64,000 bases of DNA from assembly GCF_014696315.1 (NCBI RefSeq), contig NZ_JACJPX010000011.1, positions 62,001 to 126,000 on the forward strand, given 5' to 3'. Source of the DNA: Calothrix membranacea FACHB-236 (GTDB taxonomy: Bacteria; Cyanobacteriota; Cyanobacteriia; Cyanobacteriales; Nostocaceae). How positions within the stretch are numbered: the first letter of the stretch is position 1; the number at the start of each line of letters is the position of its first letter. The position numbers and the translations under genes were made by a program. Positions 8,142-17,020 of this stretch are shown here, piece by piece. The notes below the pieces were generated by a model. The model was not told where the DNA came from, ran no database searches, and was given only the letters and a program-made list of their open reading frames with translations.

Positions 8142-8613
8142 AAAGACTCAGCCAATTTGTATTTGCTGTTAATTATCCAAGATCAAGTTTGGTATAAAAA
8201 GTGATCCCAATGCCTAAGATAGTGTGATCTAGATCACAAAGTGTTTGTTAAAGGAATACACGATTACAGTTAGTATCTGCCACTGACAGGGTCGAATATA
8301 TAAGGGCTTTTACTAATGACCAAACTTATTCTAAATCATCCTTAGCTATAGATAAAATCAACTATCTCAGCATAGCTACGGAGATTGATTCTGCTCTTGG
8401 AATTGCTATGTTGATTGTTTTTGAACTGGAGTGAAAAAAAAGTATATATACATACATTTTAACTATTAATTATGACAATCTTTAAACAGAGGTATGAAAC
8501 CTATAAAGATTTAGCAAAGAAACATAATACAAATGGTCGATGTTATGAAAAAAAGTTTATGTTCAAATACATCTAAGCTTTAAGGTTCAATAACTTTAAA
8601 TTAGGATTTCATT
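8142..8613. other. Divergent intergenic region with CRP-type site and a 34-codon ORF
   Basis: This gap separates the divergent 65-aa gene and STAS gene. Besides the CRP-type site, it holds an ATG-initiated ORF of 34 codons on the plus strand (8472-8576) encoding a Lys-rich peptide starting MTIFKQRYETYKD. Its reality cannot be judged and it may be chance. The rest is AT-rich. Confidence 0.45.
8223..8238. promoter_or_regulatory. Perfect CRP-family binding palindrome
   Basis: TGTGATCTAGATCACA is a perfect match to the TGTGA-N6-TCACA consensus of cAMP receptor proteins, which cyanobacterial SYCRP1 and AnCrpA also recognise. It lies between the divergent small hypothetical gene (start 82 nt away) and the STAS gene (start about 375 nt away). 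The six-base spacer TCTAGA is itself palindromic. Confidence 0.75.
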
Positions 8614-8916
8614 ATGCAAGCGGTACTTAAATGTCCAAAAGTTACAGTTATTCGTCCTCAAGGCTGCCTTAATGCCGCCAACGCTTTAGAATTTGAGCGG
8701 GATCTAACTACAGCGTTGACGCAAGATGATACTTCTATCTTGTTAGTGGATTTGGCAGCAATAGAATCATTAGACAGTGCGGGATTGATGGCATTGGTAT
8801 CTGCGCTGAAACTGGCTGGGAGTTTAGGGCGAAGCCTCCAGCTTGGCTCAGTGTCTCCGTCAATTAGAATTATTTTTGAATTGACACAACTCGATCAAGT
8901 ATTTGAAATCGTTTGA
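8614..8916 (+). CDS. STAS-domain protein (anti-sigma factor antagonist type)
   Basis: The 100-residue protein is a single STAS domain. The N-terminal strand VTVIRPQGCLNAANALEFERDL is followed by LLVDLAAIESLDSAGLMALVSAL, where the Ser of DSAGL is the residue phosphorylated in SpoIIAA-type anti-anti-sigma factors. The C-terminal half ends FELTQLDQVFEIV. In this family, dephosphorylated antagonists bind an anti-sigma kinase and so free a partner. Cyanobacterial members take part in partner-switching modules, but no kinase or PP2C phosphatase gene is next to it. The ATG follows a TAGGA-like purine stretch. Confidence 0.92.
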   Translation: MQAVLKCPKVTVIRPQGCLNAANALEFERDLTTALTQDDTSILLVDLAAIESLDSAGLMALVSALKLAGSLGRSLQLGSVSPSIRIIFELTQLDQVFEIV

Positions 8917-9101
8917 GGCTAACCCTGATGTTGCAGCAGCTTGACTTCATAGCAAATAAGCAATGCTGCTGTTGAGGGTGGCTTGGACAGCCAGCTTTGT
9001 AACGGAATTGTAAGTTGCGGCAAACAATTCTGTAGAAAGACCTAATCAATGCTAAGGTTGGAGGTGAGTAGCTGTAATTAAGGTAGCTAGAAGATAGCAC
9101 A

Positions 9102-11714
9102 GTGGCTGTTGCAGTTGAAAAGTTAATCACACCGGATATTTTAAAACCAGCGCGTTACTTAGGTAATGAGCGCTTAGCAGTACATAAACCTTGGGACACG
9201 GCATCAATACGTTGGGTGCTAACCTACCCAGAAGTATATGAAGTTGGAGCTTCCAACCTAGGGCATATTATTCTCTATAACATCTTGAACGCCCAGCCGC
9301 GGCAGTTATGCGATCGCGCATATCTCCCTGGGCCAGATCTGTCAGCTAAACTCCGGACAACAAACACACCATTGTTTGCAGTCGAGTCGAAGCGATTGCT
9401 GACAGAATTTGACATTTTAGGGTTTAGTCTTAGTTACGAACTGGGAGCCACCAATATTTTAGAAATGTTGGATTTGGCAGGTATACCCCTAACTTGGCAA
9501 GAACGCACAGCAGGTAATTACCCCCTAATTTTCGCGGGAGGCCAAACAGCAACCTCTAATCCAGAACCTTACACAGACTTCTTCGACTTTATCGCTCTTG
9601 GCGATGGCGAGGAACTACTACCAGAAATTGGTTTAGTCTTGGAAGAAGGTAAACAAGCTCTTTTGAGCCGCAGAGAATTACTGCTGGACTTAGCTCAAAT
9701 CCCAGGGGTATACGTTCCCCAGTTTTACCAAATGGCGGCGGATGGTTCAGTCCATCCTGTAGCGGACAATGTCCCCAAACGGATTCTCAGGCGGGTGGCT
9801 ACACCTATACCGGCTTATTCCATTGGGCTAGTGCCTTATGTCGAGACAGTACATGATCGCTTAACAATTGAAATTCGCCGTGGTTGCACTCGCGGTTGTC
9901 GCTTTTGTCAACCAGGAATGCTTACCCGTCCAGCGCGGGATGTAGAACCAGACAAGGTAGTAAAAGCCATTGAACAGGGAATGCGGGCGACTGGTTACAA
10001 TGAGTTTTCCCTGCTATCCCTCAGTTGTTCAGATTATTTATCTCTACCAGCAGTAGGGATGGAAATTAAAAATCGTTTAAAAAATGAAAATATTACACTG
10101 TCTCTTCCTAGCCAACGAGTAGACAGATTTGATGAAAATATTGCCAATATTCTAGGCGGAACAAGACAATCAGGGCTAACCTTCGCCCCAGAAGCTGGCA
10201 CCCAGAGAATGCGGGACATTGTCAATAAGGGTTTGACTAATGAAGAACTGCTCAGGGGTGTGAAAACAGCTTGGGAACAAGGCTGGGATAAAATCAAATT
10301 GTATTTTATGATCGGCTTACCAGGTGAGACAGATGCCGATGTGATTGGCATTGCGGAAACGGTGAGTTGGTTGCAAAGAGAGTGTCGCGGACAGGGGAGA
10401 AGACCGCTAAACTTTAACTTGACAATTTCTAACTTTACCCCTAAGCCCCATACACCATTTCAATGGCACTCAGTTTCTACTGCTGAATTTCAACGCAAGC
10501 AAAAGTTACTCAGACAAGAATTCCGCCGCATTAGAGGAGTAAAAGTAAATTTTACTGATGTGCGGCTGTCGGCAATGGAAGACTTTATAGGTAGAGGCGA
10601 TCGCACTTTAGGAAAAGTTCTCCGCCGAGCGTGGGAATTGGGTGCAGGTATGGATTCCTGGTATGAGAGTATGGACAAAGCGTTTGCAGCTTGGGGAAGC
10701 GCGATCGCGCAAGCAGGTTTAGACTGGAAATACCGTCAAGTGGAACAGGGTGAATGGAATTTATTTGCCACCACCCAGGAGCAAAGCAGTGAAGTTGGTT
10801 TGTCTCCTTCCCTCGATGCTCCTCTCCCCTGGGAGCACATTGATACAGGAATTGACAAAAAGTGGCTTAAAGAAGACCTGCAACGGGCCTTAGAAGCCGC
10901 GATCGTTCCTGACTGCTCTTTTGATGGGTGTTCTCACTGTGGTGTCTGTGGCACCGATTTTGGACATAATATTGTCATTGAGCCACCAGCAGTCCCAGAA
11001 TTTGCTGGGGAATTTGTGCCAAATACCGCTAGAGTCCAACGCCTGCGAGTCTGGTTCGGCAAGCAGGGAGAGATGGCTTTAGTGAGCCATTTAGATTTGA
11101 TGCGTCTATTCGATAGAGTAGTGCGAAGAGCTAGCTTACCAGTATCTTTTACTGGTGGTTTTCATCCCCATCCCCGGATTTCTGTGGCTAATGCTTTAGC
11201 TTTAGGAGCTACAAGCACAGGAGAAATTGTAGATTTTGAGTTAACTGAGCCAATAGATGTCAATACATTCCGAGCCAATTTAGCGAAGGAGTTACCCCCA
11301 GACATACCTATATATAATGTAAAGGAATTGGATTTAAAAGCTCCCGCAGCTAGCCAAGTCATAGAAGCAGCAGAATATTTAATTACTGTTTCCACCACAG
11401 GGGAAGCCACACCTGCACAATGGCAAAGCTGGATTGAGCAAATTCAAGCCAAAACAGAAATTCTCTGGGAACAAATTACCAAGTCAGGTAAACACCAAAT
11501 CGTAAATCTGCGCGATCGTTTATTTGAACTCGGATTAGTCGCCACCAACAACATCCAGTCTGAGCCTATAGTTATCTTGCGTTATGTAGGTATCTGTCGT
11601 CCCGATGGTGTGCTGTTGCGTCCCGAACAAATCCTGTTTATGCTAGAAAATGTGGCTAACACAGAATTTCATCTCTGTCATATCCAGCGCAATCGGCTCA
11701 TTTTGGGTATATAA
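9102..11714 (+). CDS. TIGR03960-type radical SAM protein fused to DUF2344 domain
   Basis: The 870-residue protein starts at GTG (VAVAVEKLITPDILKPARYLG). Residues about 1-600 match the B12-binding/radical SAM family TIGR03960, with the cluster motif CTRGCRFC (Cys262, Cys266, Cys269) after IRRG. Residues about 640-870 match DUF2344 (TIGR03936), recognisable from RVWFGKQGEMALVSHLDLMRLFDRVVRRA and GFHPHPRISVANALALG. In many bacteria these are separate adjacent genes; here they are fused, as is usual in cyanobacteria. A Cys-rich linker (CSFDGCSHCGVCGTDFG) lies between the two parts and could hold a second cluster or zinc. The substrate is unknown. The neighbouring rne gene is a recurrent partner, which suggests a link to RNA modification or processing (inference). 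Confidence 0.9.
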   Translation: MAVAVEKLITPDILKPARYLGNERLAVHKPWDTASIRWVLTYPEVYEVGASNLGHIILYNILNAQPRQLCDRAYLPGPDLSAKLRTTNTPLFAVESKRLLTEFDILGFSLSYELGATNILEMLDLAGIPLTWQERTAGNYPLIFAGGQTATSNPEPYTDFFDFIALGDGEELLPEIGLVLEEGKQALLSRRELLLDLAQIPGVYVPQFYQMAADGSVHPVADNVPKRILRRVATPIPAYSIGLVPYVETVHDRLTIEIRRGCTRGCRFCQPGMLTRPARDVEPDKVVKAIEQGMRATGYNEFSLLSLSCSDYLSLPAVGMEIKNRLKNENITLSLPSQRVDRFDENIANILGGTRQSGLTFAPEAGTQRMRDIVNKGLTNEELLRGVKTAWEQGWDKIKLYFMIGLPGETDADVIGIAETVSWLQRECRGQGRRPLNFNLTISNFTPKPHTPFQWHSVSTAEFQRKQKLLRQEFRRIRGVKVNFTDVRLSAMEDFIGRGDRTLGKVLRRAWELGAGMDSWYESMDKAFAAWGSAIAQAGLDWKYRQVEQGEWNLFATTQEQSSEVGLSPSLDAPLPWEHIDTGIDKKWLKEDLQRALEAAIVPDCSFDGCSHCGVCGTDFGHNIVIEPPAVPEFAGEFVPNTARVQRLRVWFGKQGEMALVSHLDLMRLFDRVVRRASLPVSFTGGFHPHPRISVANALALGATSTGEIVDFELTEPIDVNTFRANLAKELPPDIPIYNVKELDLKAPAASQVIEAAEYLITVSTTGEATPAQWQSWIEQIQAKTEILWEQITKSGKHQIVNLRDRLFELGLVATNNIQSEPIVILRYVGICRPDGVLLRPEQILFMLENVANTEFHLCHIQRNRLILGI

Positions 11715-11717
11715 TCC

Positions 11718-11749
11718 GTCAAGGGCAACTGGCTAGTAGTTGCCCTGAC
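11718..11749 (+). terminator. Hairpin after the radical SAM/DUF2344 gene
   Basis: GTCAAGGGCAACT pairs with AGTTGCCCTGAC, leaving one bulged A, and starts 4 nt after the stop codon. There is no T-tract, so it may be a weak terminator or a 3'-end stabiliser. Confidence 0.45.
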
Positions 11750-12055
11750 ATCATACATCGTGGGAATTGATTTTTGGTAAGGTTGCGTTAGAATGGGATG
11801 AAGAGAAATTTTCTGGCGCTGCATTGAATCAGCTGGTTCACTACCCTGATACCCAGGGGGCAAAGGCAAAGATATGAGAGTGCAACTTCTAGGATTTTAT
11901 CCCAGATAAACTGAGGCAGGTTAAAGAACACACTCTCTCTATAGCTACCGTGTGAATCAGTAACTCACAATAGGCTCCGTCGGCAACTCTTCCTCTATGC
12001 TTTTTAAACAACTGCTGAATACCTAATCTTTCAATGGTGAAGGTATAGCATCAAA

Positions 12056-12077
12056 AATCAACCATAGATGGTTGATT
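12056..12077 (+). repeat. Perfect inverted repeat in the rne leader
   Basis: AATCAACCAT and ATGGTTGATT are separated by AG, about 190 nt upstream of rne. In RNA only part of it can fold because the loop is short; on DNA it is a symmetric operator-like site. Confidence 0.5.
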
Positions 12078-12269
12078 CAATTGCTTAAACATATGCAGCC
12101 TTTCTGGAATAATCAGGCGTGTAAACGCAATCACAGTATCCATAGCTCTTTAACTGGGAGCTTAAATTCACAATTATTATTATCAGCTGCACCTTTTGGG
12201 GCTTGCAGGGGAGAGAGGCTAAAAAAACCTCCTTTACCCATCGGTGCAACGAATTTTTGAGGGAATTGA

Positions 12270-14390
12270 ATGCCAAAGCAAATTATCATCGCGGAACAGC
12301 ATCAAATTGCTGCTGTATTTTCGGAAGATCAAATACAAGAACTTGTTGTAGCCACTGGTCATCACCAAATTGGTGATATTTACTTAGGAGTGGTAGAAAA
12401 TGTACTACCAGGTATTGATGCAGCTTTTGTAAATATTGGCGATCCAGAGCGTAACGGCTTTATTCATGTCACTGACTTGGGGCCGTTAAAACTGAAGCGG
12501 ACAGCAGCAGCAATCACAGAATTATTAGCACCACAACAAAAAGTGTTGGTGCAGGTAATGAAAGAGCCAACGGGGACAAAAGGGCCAAGGCTGACAGGTA
12601 ACATCACCATGCCTGGACGCTACGTAGTTCTGATGCCCTATGGTAGAGGTGTAAATTTATCTCGACGGATTAAAAGTGAAAGCGAGCGTAACCGCCTGCG
12701 AGCACTAGCAATTTTGATCAAACCCGCAGGTATGGGTTTACTGGTACGCACAGAAGCCGAAGGTAAACCAGAAGAAGCAATTATCGAAGATTTAGAAGTA
12801 TTGCAAAGGCAATGGGAAGCAATTCAGCAAGAAGCGCAATCTACCCGTGCTCCAGCATTGCTGAACCGAGATGATGACTTTATCCAACGCGTCCTGCGAG
12901 ATATGTACGGCGCGGATGTGAATCGCATTGTGGTTGATTCTAGTACTGGTTTGAAGCGAGTCAAGCAGTATTTGCAAAACTGGAGTGGGGGTCAAACACC
13001 GCAGGGATTGTTAATTGACCATCACCGCGATCGCTCACCGATTTTAGAATACTTCCGGATTAATGCCGCGATTCGTGAAGCCCTCAAACCAAGGGTAGAC
13101 CTACCTTCTGGTGGCTATATCATCATTGAGCCAACCGAAGCCTTAACAGTTATAGATGTTAACTCCGGCTCTTTCACACGTTCCGCAACAGCTAGAGAAA
13201 CAGTACTGTGGACTAACTGCGAAGCGGCTACAGAAATTGCCCGGCAGATGCGTCTGCGGAATATCGCCGGGGTAATCGTGGTCGATTTTATTGATATGGA
13301 ATCACGACGCGATCAACTGCAAGTGCTGGAGCATTTTAACAAAGCCCTAAAAGCAGACAAAGCTCGTCCTCAAATTGCTCAACTCACCGAACTAGGTTTA
13401 GTAGAACTGACCCGTAAGCGCCAAGGTCAAAATATTTACGAATTATTTGGTGAAACTTGCCCGACCTGTGGAGGTTTAGGGCATACCGTGCGTCTACCAG
13501 GAGAACTAGAAGGTAGATTGCCCACCATACCCACAGAGATACCAGAACGCTTTATCCCCCTACCGAATAGGGAACCCAGAGAGGCGAGAGAACCACGGGA
13601 AGCCAGAGAACCCCGTCTGCCAGTTGCCCGCATTCCCGAGCCACGGGAAACCTACGATGGATTTGGCGATTCATTTGATAACGATTCTGACTTGGGTGCC
13701 CTCAACTTAATGAATCATCCCAGCTATCAAGAGCTGAGCGATCATAACAAGCGTCGTACCCGCACCCGTCGTAGTCGCATTGGTATTGGTGCGCCAAATG
13801 GCAAAGATGAAGGACGGATTGTCAACAATCCACTCGCTTTTGTTAATGATCCAGACTTAGACCTGGATGCTGATAATGAACTAGCACCAGCACCTGAAAT
13901 TCCCCCACCCAGCTTGAACAAACAAGGTTGGAATGAAAGAGGAGAACGAGCTAAAGTTACCAAAGTAGAACCAGTCAAACCAGTGGTAGAACCACCGGAA
14001 ATCAGGACTGTAGAAATGACTTTAGAGGAACAAGATGTTTTCGCTTTGATGGGTGTCTCTCCCTTGGTGAAGCTGGATCGGGAAGTGAAAAATCCGAAAT
14101 CAGTAATTATCAATATTGTGCAACCAGGACAAATTCCCGCTCCGTCTACGGAATCTACCTCTGATACCACCGCCACTGAAAAAGTCAGCAGTGCAGTCAG
14201 CACCATCAAAGTACCTACACCACAAGTTGAGCTAGAACAAAAACCATCACCCCAACCAGTAATTGAATCACCTGGGTTCACTGCGATCGCAGAAGAAGCT
14301 GAAGTTAGTGAAGCTAATAGTGCTTCTGCTGCTAGTCGTCGCCGTCGTCGTCGCTCCTCGGCCATAGATGACAACAATGAAGAAAGCTAA
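12270..14390 (+). CDS. rne: Ribonuclease E/G family endoribonuclease (RNase E)
   Basis: The 706-residue protein has the RNase E catalytic half. It opens with MPKQIIIAEQHQIAAVFSED and an S1-like domain (GDIYLGVVENVLPGIDAAFVNIG). The catalytic aspartates lie in VIDVNSGSF (Asp296) and VVDFIDME (Asp339), and the zinc-link CPTCGG is at 397-402. The C-terminal half is low-complexity, with an EPREAREPREAREPR repeat near residue 430 and a Pro/Glu/Ser-rich stretch. It ends with RRRRRRSSA (690-698), the nonapeptide reported for Anabaena RNase E to recruit polynucleotide phosphorylase. The enzyme starts mRNA decay and processes rRNA. It is followed after 5 nt by rnhB, so the two form an operon. Confidence 0.97.
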   Translation: MPKQIIIAEQHQIAAVFSEDQIQELVVATGHHQIGDIYLGVVENVLPGIDAAFVNIGDPERNGFIHVTDLGPLKLKRTAAAITELLAPQQKVLVQVMKEPTGTKGPRLTGNITMPGRYVVLMPYGRGVNLSRRIKSESERNRLRALAILIKPAGMGLLVRTEAEGKPEEAIIEDLEVLQRQWEAIQQEAQSTRAPALLNRDDDFIQRVLRDMYGADVNRIVVDSSTGLKRVKQYLQNWSGGQTPQGLLIDHHRDRSPILEYFRINAAIREALKPRVDLPSGGYIIIEPTEALTVIDVNSGSFTRSATARETVLWTNCEAATEIARQMRLRNIAGVIVVDFIDMESRRDQLQVLEHFNKALKADKARPQIAQLTELGLVELTRKRQGQNIYELFGETCPTCGGLGHTVRLPGELEGRLPTIPTEIPERFIPLPNREPREAREPREAREPRLPVARIPEPRETYDGFGDSFDNDSDLGALNLMNHPSYQELSDHNKRRTRTRRSRIGIGAPNGKDEGRIVNNPLAFVNDPDLDLDADNELAPAPEIPPPSLNKQGWNERGERAKVTKVEPVKPVVEPPEIRTVEMTLEEQDVFALMGVSPLVKLDREVKNPKSVIINIVQPGQIPAPSTESTSDTTATEKVSSAVSTIKVPTPQVELEQKPSPQPVIESPGFTAIAEEAEVSEANSASAASRRRRRRSSAIDDNNEES

Positions 14391-14395
14391 CTGCC

Positions 14396-15067
14396 ATGAT
14401 GGTAGAGCCAGAGCCAACCGCCGCTAATAATAAGTCTGTAGTACCTCCTCAAAGTGAACTGCTGTGGCTAGAGTTGTCAACATTAGCAGGTACTGCGGGT
14501 ATGGCTGGTGTAGATGAAGTAGGGCGAGGTGCTTTGTTTGGCCCTGTAGTTGCGGCAGCAGTTATGCTACCAGAGAGTGCTTGGCCAGAATTGATAGCAG
14601 CTAAAATTAAAGATAGTAAAAAGCTGTCTAGCTCTCGCAGAACGGAACTAGCACAGCAAATTTGTGCATTAGCAATAGACTGGAAAATTGGTTTCTCTTC
14701 CACTGCTGAAATTGACCAAATCAACATTTTGCAGGCAACATTACTAGCAATGAAGCGGGCTGTGCTAAAACTGAAAGTACAGCCTGCTCTTTGCTTAATA
14801 GATGGTAATCAATCGGTAAAAGACTTATTACTACCGCAACAAACAATAGTCAAAGGAGATGAGCGATCGCTCACTATTGCTGCAGCGAGTATTGTGGCTA
14901 AGGTTTGGCGTGATGAGCTAGTACTGCGCTTGGCATCAAAGTATCCCATGTACGACCTAACAAGTAACAAGGGTTATGGTAGCCAAAAGCATTTGCTAGC
15001 TCTAAAAAAATACGGGCCTTCACCTTTACACCGTAAGTCTTTTCGTTCTTGTCAAATTCAGATTTGA
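14396..15067 (+). CDS. rnhB: Ribonuclease HII
   Basis: The 223-residue protein carries AGVDEVGRGALFGPVVAAAVML near residue 37, with the DE of VDEVGRG as the first catalytic acids. It also has KDSKKLSSSRR, CLIDGN, and KGDERSLTIAAASIVAKVWRDELV, which hold the remaining catalytic Asp residues, and SNKGYGSQKHLLAL near the C-terminus. RNase HII nicks RNA-DNA hybrids and removes single ribonucleotides from DNA. The start is 5 nt after the rne stop, so the two are likely co-transcribed. The first 30 or so residues precede the conserved core and are a non-conserved extension. Confidence 0.96.
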   Translation: MMVEPEPTAANNKSVVPPQSELLWLELSTLAGTAGMAGVDEVGRGALFGPVVAAAVMLPESAWPELIAAKIKDSKKLSSSRRTELAQQICALAIDWKIGFSSTAEIDQINILQATLLAMKRAVLKLKVQPALCLIDGNQSVKDLLLPQQTIVKGDERSLTIAAASIVAKVWRDELVLRLASKYPMYDLTSNKGYGSQKHLLALKKYGPSPLHRKSFRSCQIQI

Positions 15068-15169
15068 GGTTAAATAAAATCCAGAGGTTCTTAGAGTAGC
15101 TAGTGTGACTTAGTCTGGTTAAGGCTAAATCTGCTGGAAAATTTCCGAGCAAACCAATTAAGAGTAAAT

Positions 15170-15757
15170 TTACTCTATATGTAAAATGGGTAATTCTCCA
15201 CTATCGTCTTTAAGGCTTGGGACATTCGTTTGAGAAATTACCCAACGACGATAATCAGCTAACAGCTGATGTAGTAGCCGTTGTTTTACAGTCAACAGCA
15301 CACTCTTAAGCAAACCATTACCAGTGGTTTCTAAAATTGGTTTGGGAGTAAAGGAAAATGGCGGTGGTAGCTCTACTTGTACTTCTAAATCCGCTTTGCC
15401 TTGTAGGTGAGTACCTGTACTGAGTTGTGATGGCGACAGGTAGCCTTTTAAATTTAATGCAAAACGTTGATTAATATACTCAATACCAAGAATTTCACAG
15501 CCTACAGATCGCAAATAAATAGTTCCATTAGATTCTGCCCATACTCTCATGTCTACAGTTGGTTGCAGGCTAAGTGACATGAAAGTCAGAGGACGCATTT
15601 TTAACCGAAATACTTCTTCTGAAATTTGCTGAATGCGATTATTGTCAACCAAAGCATGAACTAAACGTTGGGGTTGACGTAAGTAGTGCTGGATGGGAAT
15701 AGGCTGCTTTGGAACAGCAATTTCAACTGATTGAGAAGCCGTAAACCGGGTAGCCAT
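15170..15757 (-). CDS. DUF1997 family protein
   Basis: The 195-residue soluble protein has recognisable DUF1997 traits: YLRQPQRLVHALVDNNRI, FRLKMRPLTFMSLSLQPTVDMRVW, and the C-terminal LLTVKQRLLHQLLADYRRWV. The family occurs in cyanobacteria and plant plastids and resembles START/SRPBCC-like lipid-binding folds; its function is not established. No signal peptide or membrane segment is seen. The start MATRFTASQSVEIAVP is the only reasonable one. A long perfect AT-rich inverted repeat lies about 30 nt upstream of the ATG. Confidence 0.85.
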   Translation of the reverse strand: MATRFTASQSVEIAVPKQPIPIQHYLRQPQRLVHALVDNNRIQQISEEVFRLKMRPLTFMSLSLQPTVDMRVWAESNGTIYLRSVGCEILGIEYINQRFALNLKGYLSPSQLSTGTHLQGKADLEVQVELPPPFSFTPKPILETTGNGLLKSVLLTVKQRLLHQLLADYRRWVISQTNVPSLKDDSGELPILHIE

Positions 15758-16125
15758 GAGTAAATGAATATATATGTTGTCTAATTTTAATATTTTTTAA
15801 AATATTAAAAATATTTTGAGATAAAGTTGCGACTTTATTGATTATAAAAATTATTGTGTCTCATAACCTCTACATTATGAATAATAAACTTAATAATTGA
15901 ATTACTATCTTTAGTTAAAAAAATATACTAGTAATCATCAAAAGTAGTGATTGACAAAGTAGATACTATGTGTAACTAAAAATATAAAAGTAATAAAATT
16001 TTTATCAATTCTCTTAAGAATTAAAATACAGGTTAATCAGCGCAATTTTTTAAGAAAACATCTGTCAGGAATGTGTAGTTGACCTATCTGTAAACAAATC
16101 AAATTTGCATCTCAAGGTTAAGAAT
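15758..16125. other. AT-rich divergent intergenic region
   Basis: Nothing coding is seen between the divergent DUF1997 and pheA genes. The region is very AT-rich and must carry both promoters. Apart from the inverted repeat near the DUF1997 start I could not assign a regulatory site. Confidence 0.45.
15785..15810. repeat. 12-bp perfect AT inverted repeat upstream of DUF1997 gene
   Basis: TTTTAATATTTT and AAAATATTAAAA are separated by TT. The dyad lies about 28-53 nt upstream of the DUF1997 start codon, where an operator or leader hairpin would be placed. In a very AT-rich region it could also arise by chance. Confidence 0.45.
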
Positions 16126-17019
16126 ATGACACTAGCGATCGCACATTTAGGCCCACCCGGTACTTATGCAGAGCAAGCAGCTGTTTTTTTTCTCAACTGG
16201 TTGGCTCAAACAACAGGAGTTGAAGCCTCATTACGTCCTTATCCCAGCATTGCTCAGTCACTCCAAGCTGTTACCCAAGGGCAGACTCAATTAGCAGTTG
16301 TGCCAGTGGAAAATTCGATAGAAGGTAGTGTCACCATGACAATGGATACACTATGGGTATTGGATAGTTTGCAAATACAGTTAGCGTTGGTATTACCTAT
16401 TACCCATACTTTAATTTCTTGTGCAACTAGTTTAGATAACATTAAAACAGTTTATTCCCACCCCCAAGCTTTGTCCCAATGTCAAGGATGGTTAGGACAA
16501 TATCTCCCCACAGTGCAGATCATTCCTAGTAATTCCACAACTGAGGCATTACAACTATTAAAGGAAGATTTAACAGCAGCAGCGATCGCATCCATGAGAG
16601 CGGCTGAACTATACAATCTGCCAATACTAGCTACTGGTATTAACGACTATCCAGAAAACTGCACTCGCTTTTGGGTAATTAGTCAAGCTCAAACAAAGAT
16701 TTCGTCCCAGAAATCTCATACAACGAATACTCATACTTCGCTAGCTTTCAGCTTACCTGCTAATCTCCCAGGCGCACTTGTAAAACCACTGCAAACATTT
16801 GCCCAACGAGGAATTAACCTCAGCCGCATTGAATCTCGCCCCACAAAGCGTTCTTTGGGAGAATACTTATTTTTTATGGATTTAGAAGCAGATAGCAATT
16901 CATCCAAAATGCAATCTGCTTTAGCAGAACTCAGCACCTACACAGAAATTTTAAAAATTTTTGGTAGCTACAGTATCCTACCTATTACAATTCCACAGTC
17001 GGTGGAATCCATTGATTAA
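16126..17019 (+). CDS. pheA: Prephenate dehydratase
   Basis: The 297-residue enzyme converts prephenate to phenylpyruvate, the committed step to phenylalanine. The N-terminal catalytic part starts MTLAIAHLGPPGTYAEQAA and includes VVPVENSIEGSVTMTMDTLW. NCTRFWVIS marks the end of the catalytic domain with the conserved TRFW. The C-terminal ACT domain has LPGALVKPLQTFAQRGINLSRIESRPTK, the site for phenylalanine feedback. The start is the ATG preceded at good spacing by AAGG; an upstream TTG in frame is less likely. It is a monofunctional enzyme without a chorismate mutase domain. It ends 1 nt from the convergent LON-domain gene. Confidence 0.96.
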   Translation: MTLAIAHLGPPGTYAEQAAVFFLNWLAQTTGVEASLRPYPSIAQSLQAVTQGQTQLAVVPVENSIEGSVTMTMDTLWVLDSLQIQLALVLPITHTLISCATSLDNIKTVYSHPQALSQCQGWLGQYLPTVQIIPSNSTTEALQLLKEDLTAAAIASMRAAELYNLPILATGINDYPENCTRFWVISQAQTKISSQKSHTTNTHTSLAFSLPANLPGALVKPLQTFAQRGINLSRIESRPTKRSLGEYLFFMDLEADSNSSKMQSALAELSTYTEILKIFGSYSILPITIPQSVESID

Positions 17020-17020
17020 C

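Larger units (their letters stand above)
11715..12269 (+). promoter_or_regulatory. Long leader region upstream of rne
   Basis: The 555 nt before rne hold no convincing gene. They include a perfect 10-bp inverted repeat (AATCAACCAT/ATGGTTGATT, 12056-12077, 2-nt spacer), and near the start codon a GAGAGG...CCTCC dyad flanking an A-tract. A GAGGGA Shine-Dalgarno lies 7 nt before the ATG. Long structured 5' leaders that RNase E itself cleaves are known for rne in E. coli and reported in cyanobacteria. That this leader works the same way is inference. Confidence 0.5.

Noticed and set aside
12072-12276. Two 62-63-codon frames in the rne leader
   Set aside because: They overlap each other on opposite strands, end at the rne start and show no protein-like features.
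13742-14377. 211-codon minus-strand frame opposite the RNase E tail
   Set aside because: It is antisense to low-complexity codons of a certain gene and has Ser/Leu-rich composition without domain features.
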